Below, piece by piece: positions 1 through 6,910 of a stretch of 40,499 nucleotides of DNA (positions within the stretch are counted from its first letter, which is position 1; each line of letters opens with the position of its first letter). The DNA lies in the NCBI GenBank assembly GCA_027623425.1, contig JAQBTH010000009.1, positions 1 to 40,499 of the forward strand, written 5' to 3'. Both the position numbers and the translations under genes were made by a program. The notes beneath the pieces are model-generated. The model was given only the letters and a program-made list of their open reading frames with translations, searched no databases and had not been told where the DNA came from. This stretch comes from a bacterium (GTDB taxonomy: Bacteria; Margulisbacteria; Marinamargulisbacteria; UBA817; JAQBTH01).

Positions 1-317
1 TCCCGGATCTTGTCATCGGTAATGGTTTTTGCTTTGTTTAATTTAATGGCCACGTGTTGGTGTTTATGGTGGGCATTCACCTTTGCTATTGCCGGATGGG
101 CTAAGATCTTTTTGCGTATTCCAAATTCACAAGCCATGCAGGTCATGCCTTTTACATTTACAATGATGTCTGGTGTCTTCATATTTGCTTCTTTGATATG
201 ATGGCGCCAATGTGCTCTATCTATGTTTGATGCTGCCTTTTTTGGCCCAAAGAAGCCTGCTTGAACAGGTACACTGACAAGTAAAACTAAGACCAGACAT
301 AATACGTTAAACTTCAT
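1..317 (-). CDS. Secreted heavy-metal-associated (HMA) domain protein, 3' end cut by window
   Basis: I translated this frame by hand because it runs off the left edge; 105 codons are visible. Residues 1-20 form a signal peptide ending in VQA, followed by a short linker with HWRHH and then an HMA fold whose metal motif GMTCMAC places the two cysteines at residues 60 and 63. A His-rich stretch, HHKHQH, occupies residues 83-88, which is not typical of HMA domains. The start at 317 is supported by AAGGAG about six bases upstream. HMA domains carry Cu(I) or similar soft metals; the signal peptide places this one outside the cytoplasm. The next gene upstream (352-840) is a diverged copy, so the two look like a tandem duplication. 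The C-terminus is missing, and the specific metal is unknown. Confidence 0.85.
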   Translation of the reverse strand, partial: MKFNVLCLVLVLLVSVPVQAGFFGPKKAASNIDRAHWRHHIKEANMKTPDIIVNVKGMTCMACEFGIRKKILAHPAIAKVNAHHKHQHVAIKLNKAKTITDDKIR

Positions 318-351
318 AAGGAACTCCTTCAACCTATTATACACCAGAGTA

Positions 352-840
352 TTAACTATCTGGAATGTTGCGCAAGCGAATCACCTGCAGTATCTGAAAT
401 CCCAGTGGGGTAAGCTGATCCTCTATCCACTGATCACTTACAACACCCGAATTCTTTAACTTTACACCAATATGCTGATGCCGATGGTGGGATGTGGCTT
501 TTTCAATATTGGGATGTTTGGTCAGTAAATCACAGGCCGCATAATCTTGTTTAGGACTTAACATGCCTTTTAAGTAAATAATCATGTCCACATGGACAAT
601 ATGATACGCATCTACACTATGAAACCAATGCCCACCAAAATGTTTACTATGGTCTTTTGTTTCCCAAATTTGATCTGGCTTATACGCGTCTGCATGCAAG
701 GGATAGGCCAAAAGCCCCAGGTCATCACTGCAATGAGCGTGCGCATTAGCGCTCGTCAAAATACTTGGTAAAATCTTCTGGTGTAATGTGATCGACAAAA
801 TTCTGAAACTTTTTAGTTTCTTCTTCGTCTTTTTCGGCAT
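352..840 (-). CDS. Diverged HMA-like protein lacking CxxC, start uncertain
   Basis: The C-terminal half aligns by eye with the neighbouring HMA protein: the shared elements are KGM (residues 91-93), a helix ending HPxIxK, the motif HHRHQH (118-123) followed by a KL strand, and an upstream HWxH. The CxxC of the neighbour is replaced by LSPKQDYAAC, so soft-metal binding by paired thiols is lost while the His cluster is kept. The only in-frame ATG (840) overlaps the upstream nuclease-domain gene by 95 bases and lacks a clear ribosome binding site. TTG codons at 798, 759 and 711 are alternatives, also without good sites. No clear signal peptide is visible, in contrast to the neighbour. It may be a functional paralogue with an unusual start or a decaying copy; the strong conservation of the His motif favours a functional product. 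Confidence 0.6.
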   Translation of the reverse strand: MPKKTKKKLKSFRILSITLHQKILPSILTSANAHAHCSDDLGLLAYPLHADAYKPDQIWETKDHSKHFGGHWFHSVDAYHIVHVDMIIYLKGMLSPKQDYAACDLLTKHPNIEKATSHHRHQHIGVKLKNSGVVSDQWIEDQLTPLGFQILQVIRLRNIPDS

Positions 841-1240
841 TTACCATTTTTGCTTTGGCCATAACTGATTCTGAAACAAATATGCTCACATCTGTTCTGA
901 CGGCTACCGCGATTGCGTCTGATGGTCGGGAATCGATTTTAATCGGTTCTTTCTTGCCCTCTACAGTCACTTCAACCACTGCGTAAAATGTGTTCTCTAA
1001 GATTTCGCTAATCACAACTTTCGTCACCTTGCCACCCAATTGGGTGATCACTTTGGCTAGTAAGTCATGGGTCATGGGGCGAGGTGGTTTAAACTCCTGC
1101 AATTCCATCGCAATTGCGGCGGCTTCAAACATGCCAATCCAAATTGGTAAAAAGTTTCGCTCTTCAGAATCCCTAAGTAAAACTATAGGCGACATGTTTT
1201 TCGGGTCAAATCCGAGTCCACCCAATTGCATTTCAATCAT
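746..1240 (-). CDS. Bifunctional nuclease (BFN, DUF151) family protein
   Basis: This 164-residue protein has the BFN family layout: an N-terminal LLRDSEERNFLPIWIG stretch (residues 21-36) and the family hallmark DSRPSDAIAVAVR (103-115). Homologues in Thermotoga have a known structure, and plant homologues were reported to have DNase and RNase activity; the role in bacteria is not settled. The charged C-terminus (about 130-164) is less conserved. The start at 1240 follows AAGGGGAA about ten bases upstream. The gene lies 40 bases after rplT and may be in the thrS-infC-rpmI-rplT transcript. Family assignment is firm; function is not. Confidence 0.9.
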   Translation of the reverse strand: MIEMQLGGLGFDPKNMSPIVLLRDSEERNFLPIWIGMFEAAAIAMELQEFKPPRPMTHDLLAKVITQLGGKVTKVVISEILENTFYAVVEVTVEGKKEPIKIDSRPSDAIAVAVRTDVSIFVSESVMAKAKMVNAEKDEEETKKFQNFVDHITPEDFTKYFDER

Positions 1241-1280
1241 TTGCAGCTATTCCCCTTCTTTCTAAGCTTGGTACGACCCA

Positions 1281-1625
1281 TTATTTCACAAATGTGACGA
1301 CTTCTGCAAAGATTTCTGGTCTTTTAGTTGCTAATTCCGACAACACCTTACGATTTAGCTCAACATCTTTTTTCTTTAGTTTATTAATAAACTGAGAATA
1401 ACTAACGTCTGTTTGAGATAAGCCGGCACTAATACGCGCAATCCACAGGCGACGAAAATCACGTTTGCGACGACGACGGTCTTTGAATGCATAAACTAAC
1501 GCGCGGTATACGGCTGGTTTTGCTTGGCGGTAAATCGTGGATAATTGCCCACGGAATCCCTTTGCACGGTCTAATATTTTCTTACGTTTTTTACGGGCTA
1601 CGTTCCCACGTTTTACTCTTGCCAT
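1281..1625 (-). CDS. rplT: 50S ribosomal protein L20
   Basis: The 114-residue product is basic throughout and matches L20: MARVKRG at the N-terminus, a long helix with KGFRGQ and AYRDRRRRKRDFRRLW-like character around residues 22-62 (here KDRRRRKRDF then RRLW), and the closing region with LATKRPE (about residues 98-104). L20 binds 23S rRNA early in large-subunit assembly. The start at 1625 has AAGGAG seven bases upstream. The gene follows rpmI by 11 bases in the conserved infC-rpmI-rplT order. In other bacteria L20 represses its own operon by binding the leader; no obvious mimic structure was identified here. Confidence 0.97.
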   Translation of the reverse strand: MARVKRGNVARKKRKKILDRAKGFRGQLSTIYRQAKPAVYRALVYAFKDRRRRKRDFRRLWIARISAGLSQTDVSYSQFINKLKKKDVELNRKVLSELATKRPEIFAEVVTFVK

Positions 1626-1636
1626 GTTGTGTCTCC

Positions 1637-1861
1637 TTACTTAACAAGCCCGGGCATAAGGGCTTTGACTTTCTTAATATCTGATTTTGACACGTCAGCA
1701 CCTTTACGTTTTTGGCGTTTTGTCTTTGACGAGACGTGTTCTAATAAATGGCGCATACCTACTTTACGGCGTTTAACCTTACCTGTACTTGTAATAGTGA
1801 AACGCTTTTTAGCGGCGCTTTTAATTTTTAGTTTGTATTTCTTAACTTTCTTTTTCGCCAT
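1637..1861 (-). CDS. rpmI: 50S ribosomal protein L35
   Basis: This 74-residue, very basic protein has L35 features: KIKSAAKKRF (residues 12-21), TGKVKRRKVGMRHLL (26-40) and the KTKRQKR motif. It is slightly longer than the usual 64-66 residues because of an N-terminal KKKVKKY segment. Its start lies inside the end of infC, a 20-base overlap, with AAGGAG six bases before the ATG, so it is probably translationally coupled to infC. Confidence 0.96.
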   Translation of the reverse strand: MAKKKVKKYKLKIKSAAKKRFTITSTGKVKRRKVGMRHLLEHVSSKTKRQKRKGADVSKSDIKKVKALMPGLVK

Positions 1862-2393
1862 CTTGGACTCCTTCTTTGACTTTTGGTTTATTTGAGGGAG
1901 AGATCATTATGTAAAGTGACCTATGCCCTGAAGAGATATCACCATTCGCCACACCAATATCAATTATATCTTGAATATAACGTTCTAGAACTACCTTACC
2001 TAAGTCTTGTCGGGCGTTTTCCCGGCCCTTAAAGAATACAGACAACTTGACTGCATATGACTTACTAAGAAACTTTCGCCCTTGGTTTAACCGTGTAAGA
2101 TAATCATGATCTGAAATTTTTGGACTCAATTTCAATTCTTTAACTACTTGTGTCTTACTGCCTTTGCGTGCAAGTTTTTCCTTTTTGGATTGTTTATATT
2201 TATATTCTCCAATATCAACAATTTTACACACTGGCGGATCGGTATCTGGCGAAATAAGCAGAAGGTCTAAACCTTGTTCCTGAGCGGCCCTTTGGGCTTC
2301 ATCTGTTCCGAGTATGCCTACTTGTTTTCCTTCAGCATCGATTACACGGACCTTGGCTGCTTTAATTCTGTCATTTGTGATGTAGCGTTTTAT
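1842..2393 (-). CDS. infC: Translation initiation factor IF-3, apparent AUA start
   Basis: IF-3 prevents premature 50S joining and checks the start codon. The two-domain protein is complete only if read from position 2393: the N-terminal domain begins KRYITNDRIKAAKVRVID, contains LLLISPDTDPPVCKIVD, and continues through a Lys-rich linker into the C-terminal domain with the FKGRENAR motif. No ATG, GTG or TTG occurs in frame before the GTG at 2231, which would remove about 54 residues of conserved sequence. An AGGAGG at 2405-2400 sits six bases upstream of ATA (2393-2391); an in-frame ATT at 2399 directly abuts AGGAGG and is too close. E. coli infC also uses a rare start (AUU) for autoregulation. 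Product length is 183 residues, near the family norm of 170-180. The gene follows thrS by 60 bases. Confidence 0.9.
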   Translation of the reverse strand: MKRYITNDRIKAAKVRVIDAEGKQVGILGTDEAQRAAQEQGLDLLLISPDTDPPVCKIVDIGEYKYKQSKKEKLARKGSKTQVVKELKLSPKISDHDYLTRLNQGRKFLSKSYAVKLSVFFKGRENARQDLGKVVLERYIQDIIDIGVANGDISSGHRSLYIMISPSNKPKVKEGVQDGEKES

Positions 2394-2405
2394 GAAAATC
2401 CTCCT
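2391..2405 (-). promoter_or_regulatory. infC ribosome binding site with ATA start codon
   Basis: On the minus strand AGGAGG (2405-2400) is followed by ATTTTC and then ATA (2393-2391). This is the strongest Shine-Dalgarno match near the IF-3 N-terminus and decides the start. A rare start codon here is consistent with IF-3 discriminating against its own mRNA. Confidence 0.7.
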
Positions 2406-2453
2406 AGTTTTTGCTTTTAGCTAGATTTGAGCAGTCTACTATATCACCGCGTC

Positions 2454-4175
2454 TTATTTGCGGTCAAGCTCGCTGAAGTAGCCTTCAATTTCGCTTAATG
2501 ATACCTGCTCTTGGTTTTTACTGTCACGCTCGCGCAGCGTAATTGTCTTATCGGTAATCTCTTGCTCACCAATAATAATCATGTAGGGGATTTTTTCAGT
2601 TTGAGCCTGGCGAATTTTGTAACCAAGCTTTTCATTTGCGGCGTCTACCTCGACTCGTACGCCTATTTTCTTGAGTTTGTCGCGCACATCGTAGGCATAG
2701 TCGTTGAATTTATCCACAACCGGTAGAATGCGAACCTGGGTGGGCGCCAACCAATAGGGAAACTTACCTGCATAGTGCTCAATCAAAATACCAAAGAAAC
2801 GTTCAATTGAACCTAATAGTGCGCGATGCACCATGAATGGCCGGTGCGGATTGCCGTCTGGCCCGGTGTAGGTGAGGTTAAAGCGCTCTGGAAGATTGAA
2901 ATCGAATTGGATTGTGGAACACTGCCATAAACGCCCGATCGCATCTTCGATCTTTATGTCAATTTTCGGTCCGTAAAACGCGCCGCCACCTTCATCCACA
3001 TCGAACTTAATGCCCATTGCGTCCAGTGACTCTCTTAGGGCATTTTCAGCTTGCTCCCAATCTGCCAGCTCTCCAACATACTTTTCTTTGGGTCGGGTAG
3101 ATAAGTAGATTTTATAATTTTTGAATCCAAACGCCTCTAACACGTCTAAACACAATTGGGTGACGCTCTTTATCTCGTCTTGAATTTGGTCGCGGGTGCA
3201 AAAAATATGTGCGTCGTCTTGGGTGAACCCGCGCACACGCATAAGGCCATGTAGTACACCGGAACGCTCGTAGCGGTACACAGTGCCCAACTCCGCGAGG
3301 CGTAGCGGCAGGTCGCGGTAGGACCAGCGCTTGGCGTTATATATGTGGATATGGAAGGGGCAGTTCATCGGTTTAGCGTAATACTGCGCATTTTCGATCT
3401 CGATTGGCGCGAACATGTTCTCGCTATAAAAATCCAAGTGACCGCTTTTTTCCCATAATTTGGCGCGGCCCACATGAGGTGTATAAAGCAATTCGTAGTC
3501 CGCCTTGAAATGCATGTTCTTCCAGTATTCTTCAATAAGATGACGAATGCGCGCACCTTTTGGGTGCCACAAAATTAGCCCTGGGCCCACCTCATCCTGA
3601 ATAGAAAACAAGTCTAATTCCTTACCCAAAACGCGATGATCGCGTAGCTTGGCTTCTTCTAGTCGTTTTAAGTGAAGGCGTAATTCTTTTGGGTTTGGAA
3701 ACGCAGTGCCATAGATGCGTTGCAGCATGGGGCGCTTTTCATCGCCGCGCCAATAGGCTCCCGATACTTTAAGTAGTTTTATTGCCCCAATTTCTTTGGT
3801 GGATTTCACATGTGGGCCACGGCACAAGTCAACAAAAGGGCCGTTTTCATAAAAGGAGTATTCGGGTAGATTAAGGTCGCTAATTAATTCTGTTTTAAAC
3901 TCTTGGTTGGTCTCTTTAAATCGTTTTTGAGCTTCTTCACGACTGACATCGTACTGCTTAAATTCTTGGTTTTCATTGATAATGTCTTGCATGTGTTTTT
4001 CAAACACAACCAAATCGTCTGGCGTTATGGCGCGGGGCAGCTCAAAATCGTAGTAAAAGCCTTCATCAATAGCGGGGCCAATGGCAAGTTTCGCATTTGG
4101 AAATTCCCGCTGTACAGCTTGTGCTAAAACGTGTGCCGCACTATGGCGAATTGTGGATAATGGGTAATTGGCCAT
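2454..4175 (-). CDS. thrS: Threonyl-tRNA synthetase without TGS domain
   Basis: The 573-residue enzyme charges tRNA-Thr. It starts directly with the editing (N2/SAD) domain: HSAAH at residues 11-15 and CRGPH at 118-122 give the metal/editing His and Cys residues. The class II catalytic core has MNCPFH (Cys272), motif 2 with RYERSG and DDAHIFC (His about 322), and MVHRALLGS, which supply the zinc ligands Cys-His-His. The anticodon-binding domain follows at about 475-573. The usual N-terminal TGS (N1) domain of about 60 residues is absent. An upstream in-frame start (4271) would overlap the preceding gene by 95 bases and adds no TGS-like sequence, so I chose the ATG at 4175, one base after the preceding stop codon. 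The gene precedes infC as in many bacteria. Confidence 0.95.
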   Translation of the reverse strand: MANYPLSTIRHSAAHVLAQAVQREFPNAKLAIGPAIDEGFYYDFELPRAITPDDLVVFEKHMQDIINENQEFKQYDVSREEAQKRFKETNQEFKTELISDLNLPEYSFYENGPFVDLCRGPHVKSTKEIGAIKLLKVSGAYWRGDEKRPMLQRIYGTAFPNPKELRLHLKRLEEAKLRDHRVLGKELDLFSIQDEVGPGLILWHPKGARIRHLIEEYWKNMHFKADYELLYTPHVGRAKLWEKSGHLDFYSENMFAPIEIENAQYYAKPMNCPFHIHIYNAKRWSYRDLPLRLAELGTVYRYERSGVLHGLMRVRGFTQDDAHIFCTRDQIQDEIKSVTQLCLDVLEAFGFKNYKIYLSTRPKEKYVGELADWEQAENALRESLDAMGIKFDVDEGGGAFYGPKIDIKIEDAIGRLWQCSTIQFDFNLPERFNLTYTGPDGNPHRPFMVHRALLGSIERFFGILIEHYAGKFPYWLAPTQVRILPVVDKFNDYAYDVRDKLKKIGVRVEVDAANEKLGYKIRQAQTEKIPYMIIIGEQEITDKTITLRERDSKNQEQVSLSEIEGYFSELDRK

Positions 4176-4176
4176 C

Positions 4177-4695
4177 TTAGTTAAAATTAATTGGGAATCC
4201 AAAAACAAATCCATCCGATTCGTTTTCTTGCAATAATCGCTGAAGCGCAGCGCTTTCAAGCCCAGTGGCACCCGTTTTCATGCTAAGCGCAGGATGGTGT
4301 TCCACTTCCGCTTGGAATATCTCGCTGATATCTGGTGTTTGAGGTAAATGGTGCGTTTTATTTTTGAGCGGTTCTACTTTAACAAACACGGATTTTGTTA
4401 GGGCATTCATTGTCGGGTCTAAGGAAAAAACGCGACGGTGCTCGGATTTTTTGGCTGTGGTATCCAATAAAACCTCGCTATATGAATCGCTAGATAATAC
4501 TGTTTTTAAGGCTTTCTTAGCCAAACTGCCAATAAACCTGGCAATTGATTCACTTAATTTAGTTAAGGCTTCTTCTTGGGTAGATCCTGTTCCAGAGCAC
4601 TTTGGGAAGTTGTCACACGTGGCTTTGAATTTGTCGCCAACATGACTAATTACTACCTCAAGATTTGAAAATTGCTCCACTAAAGATTCCTCCAT
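4177..4695 (-). CDS. HicB-fold domain protein of unknown function
   Basis: The first 60 residues resemble the HicB partial RNase-H fold seen in HicB-type antitoxins and in stand-alone proteins: a strand, FKATCDNFP, then a GTGST turn and the helix EEALTKLSESIARFI. No HicA toxin gene is adjacent, so a toxin-antitoxin role is not supported. The remaining 110 residues look low in order and end in GFVFGFPINFN. The stop codon is one base before the thrS start, so thrS translation may be coupled to this gene. The start at 4695 has AGGAAG immediately upstream. Function unknown. Confidence 0.65.
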   Translation of the reverse strand: MEESLVEQFSNLEVVISHVGDKFKATCDNFPKCSGTGSTQEEALTKLSESIARFIGSLAKKALKTVLSSDSYSEVLLDTTAKKSEHRRVFSLDPTMNALTKSVFVKVEPLKNKTHHLPQTPDISEIFQAEVEHHPALSMKTGATGLESAALQRLLQENESDGFVFGFPINFN

Positions 4696-4745
4696 CTTCC
4701 TGTACTGACCAAACTATACCATAATTGATGAGGCTGTAAAACAGG

Positions 4746-5417
4746 CTACATGAACCCAGCTAGGGATATGCCAAAGGTATAAGATGTTTCATTACTCACA
4801 TTTTGCCCAAAATCGATTACCGATATATGCAGCGCAACATCGGTATATAAATACAACCGTAATCCAGCATTTACCATATATTCTTTCTCTTCACCTAATA
4901 CCTCGGCCATAAGGGTGATTCGGTCGTCTAACATGTGTTCCACACCAAATATTGCCGATGCGTCTAACTCCTCTTTAAAGGTGGCCTTAAAACCAAAATG
5001 GCCTTTCCATCCGCCCTTAAAGGCTTTTGTGGATACCATGTAAGCAGCTGTCTGATTATCTGAGCCTAATTTCTCAATTCCAGTGGCAATTGAGAGTGGC
5101 CAACGTTCGTTATTGGACATCAAGAAATATTTTGCATTAATGAATACTCCTTCGGTGGGAACCGAGCCACCAACAAAGCCTAGTTCCACATTTTGAAAGG
5201 TGCCAATATTCACTTTGTAAAAATGAGGGCGCTCCACGTCTTTTTCCTCGTCGTCACGCTCGCCCATGTTGTAATCCACCGCGATATTGGCTTTGCGGTA
5301 AGGCAAGGCTTCGGCGGTTGGCATCATGACCAAACCAGTGTGACCTGTGTAGCTGGGCAGCGCCAATGCAGGAGCACTCGCACAAAGTAATAGGAGTAGT
5401 GTTAGTAATTTTTTCAC
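4746..5417 (-). CDS. Outer-membrane beta-barrel protein, YjbH-like
   Basis: Residues 1-19 form a signal peptide (KKLLTLLLLLCASAPALA). The mature start, TGHTGLVMMPTAEALPYRKANIA, resembles the N-terminus of YjbH-type lipoproteins/barrels (a GLxxMPTA element). The rest consists of alternating amphipathic strands (for example VELGFVGG, GHFGFKATF, YMVNAGLRLYL), ending in TFGISLAGFM. It is much shorter than E. coli YjbH (about 700 residues), so only the fold class is suggested. The start codon is GTG at 5417. It lies just downstream of lpxD in a cluster of envelope genes. Confidence 0.6.
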   Translation of the reverse strand: MKKLLTLLLLLCASAPALALPSYTGHTGLVMMPTAEALPYRKANIAVDYNMGERDDEEKDVERPHFYKVNIGTFQNVELGFVGGSVPTEGVFINAKYFLMSNNERWPLSIATGIEKLGSDNQTAAYMVSTKAFKGGWKGHFGFKATFKEELDASAIFGVEHMLDDRITLMAEVLGEEKEYMVNAGLRLYLYTDVALHISVIDFGQNVSNETSYTFGISLAGFM

Positions 5418-5457
5418 GTTAAAAGTATTCTCGCTTTTTTTCTTGCAAAAAGCAATT

Positions 5458-6372
5458 TTATTTCTTTTTTTTCACTAACCGACGCAGGGCTGCTTGCTCT
5501 CGGGTTTCCTCTCTGTGGTCTTGGGCTGGGTATCCTTTGTACACCCCATTGCTACCCAAATTTTTTGTAATACCCGCTTTTCCTAAAAAGATATTATTGT
5601 CGCCGATTTCAGTATCTGAGTTCATCCCTACCTGACCCGCGAATTGGTTATTGTCACCTATTCGAGACGAGCCGGCTACGGCAACATGTGCCGCAATGGC
5701 ATTATGTTTACCTATTTTGTTATTGTGGGCAATATGCACCATGTTATCAATAATGGTGCCTTCCCCGATGACAGTGTCTGTTAGGCAACCTCGATCGATG
5801 GCCGTATTGCCGCCTATTACCACATTATCTGCTATTATCAATTTGGCCACATGCAGCATGGGGTGATACCCCTGTTCGTCTCTGTAATAACCAAACCCCG
5901 GCTTTCCTAGAACCGCGCCCGCATACACAATAACGTTATTTCCAATTTCGGTGTTTTCGTATATAACCGCATTGGCATCTATGCGGCAATTGTTACCGAT
6001 TTTTGCCCCGGCGTACACTACGGCATTTGGGCCAATGTAAGTGTGTTCCCCTATACTGGCGCCTGGTTCTACGATTGCAGAGGGATGTATGCCTGATTTA
6101 ATTGTTTGTGGGTAAAGCAGATTAAGCGCTTGTGCCATGGCTTTACGTGTGTCTTTTACGATGAGCTGTGGCGTGTCGCATTCGAGCACTGTGCTTGTGA
6201 TGATGGCGGCCGCTGCGCTTTGCATGGCCACGGGCACCCACTGCTTGGAATGCACCACTGTTAGCTGGCCCGCAACAACATCTTGAGGGGCCGCCATGCC
6301 AGAGATTTGGATATCGGCATGTTTGGCACACTCGGCGCCGATGGCATTTGCAATATCTGCTAAGCGCACCAT
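5458..6372 (-). CDS. lpxD: UDP-3-O-acylglucosamine N-acyltransferase
   Basis: LpxD adds the second acyl chain in lipid A synthesis, so the organism probably makes LPS. The 304-residue product has a short uridine-binding N-terminal domain, then a left-handed beta helix of hexapeptide repeats (about residues 95-280). [13 protein letters not shown] lies at the sugar-binding loop, and IDRG, followed by [14 protein letters not shown], carries the catalytic His. The end is basic (RRLVKKKK). It is slightly shorter than the usual 340 residues. It starts one base after the skp stop, in the conserved bamA-skp-lpxD order. Confidence 0.95.
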   Translation of the reverse strand: MVRLADIANAIGAECAKHADIQISGMAAPQDVVAGQLTVVHSKQWVPVAMQSAAAAIITSTVLECDTPQLIVKDTRKAMAQALNLLYPQTIKSGIHPSAIVEPGASIGEHTYIGPNAVVYAGAKIGNNCRIDANAVIYENTEIGNNVIVYAGAVLGKPGFGYYRDEQGYHPMLHVAKLIIADNVVIGGNTAIDRGCLTDTVIGEGTIIDNMVHIAHNNKIGKHNAIAAHVAVAGSSRIGDNNQFAGQVGMNSDTEIGDNNIFLGKAGITKNLGSNGVYKGYPAQDHREETREQAALRRLVKKKK

Positions 6373-6373
6373 A

Positions 6374-6838
6374 CTACCTATTCAGGCGCTCGATTACAAA
6401 ATCTGTTAAATCAAAACCGCCGTTATATACGGCTTGTTTATCCACCACTACATCAATGCCATATTCCTTGGCTGATGCCCGTACTGCAAACAGAATTTTT
6501 TGCTTCAATTCGCTCATTAATTGGCTATGTAGTTGCATTAATTCTTCTTGCTGTGGTTTTAATTCTTCTTCAAGCTCTTCGATTAACTCTCTGATCTCTT
6601 TTTCTGGCTTGCCTTTTTCCTTGGCTTTTTCTACCTTTTCCTGACGCTTTTCGAATTCTTTTTTAAGCTTATCCTGTTTCTTTTTAAAGTTATCTTCGGC
6701 TTTTTTAGTTTCTGTAAACGCCACAAATACGCGCTGCATGTCGACGTAACCGATGCTGTCTGCGAGGGCTGTTGTCACCGTGCTGGCAACCACTCCTAAG
6801 GCCAATACTGCTGTAAATAATAGTCTTTTAAGTTTCAT
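6374..6838 (-). CDS. skp: OmpH/Skp family periplasmic chaperone
   Basis: Skp holds unfolded outer-membrane proteins in the periplasm. The 154-residue product has a signal peptide (residues 1-26, ending ALA), the conserved [10 protein letters not shown] start of the mature chain, a long highly charged coiled coil (about residues 45-115, rich in E and K), and a returning strand with [14 protein letters not shown], which is typical of the family. The ATG at 6838 has GGAGG five bases upstream. It lies between bamA and lpxD, the classical arrangement. Confidence 0.93.
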   Translation of the reverse strand: MKLKRLLFTAVLALGVVASTVTTALADSIGYVDMQRVFVAFTETKKAEDNFKKKQDKLKKEFEKRQEKVEKAKEKGKPEKEIRELIEELEEELKPQQEELMQLHSQLMSELKQKILFAVRASAKEYGIDVVVDKQAVYNGGFDLTDFVIERLNR

Positions 6839-6874
6839 TTTTTCCTCCGAATCCCCATTTGTTCTTGGGGTATT

Positions 6875-6880
6875 ATAGTA
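6875..6880 (-). promoter_or_regulatory. Possible -10 element upstream of skp
   Basis: In the 72-base gap between bamA and skp the minus strand carries a TATAAT match (about 6880-6875) some 40 bases upstream of the skp start. No convincing -35 hexamer lies 16-18 bases upstream, so this is only a weak internal promoter candidate for skp-lpxD. Confidence 0.25.
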
Positions 6881-6910
6881 AAATCCGCATCGTACGGCTA
6901 TGGTTAGCCT

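Noticed and set aside
10-201. Plus-strand reading frame of 63 residues at the left edge
   Set aside because: It lies antisense to the HMA gene, whose signal peptide, CxxC motif and ribosome binding site show that the minus strand is coding.
4177-4695. Type II toxin-antitoxin locus
   Set aside because: Only a HicB-like domain is present; no HicA-sized gene with the expected motif is adjacent, and thrS follows directly.
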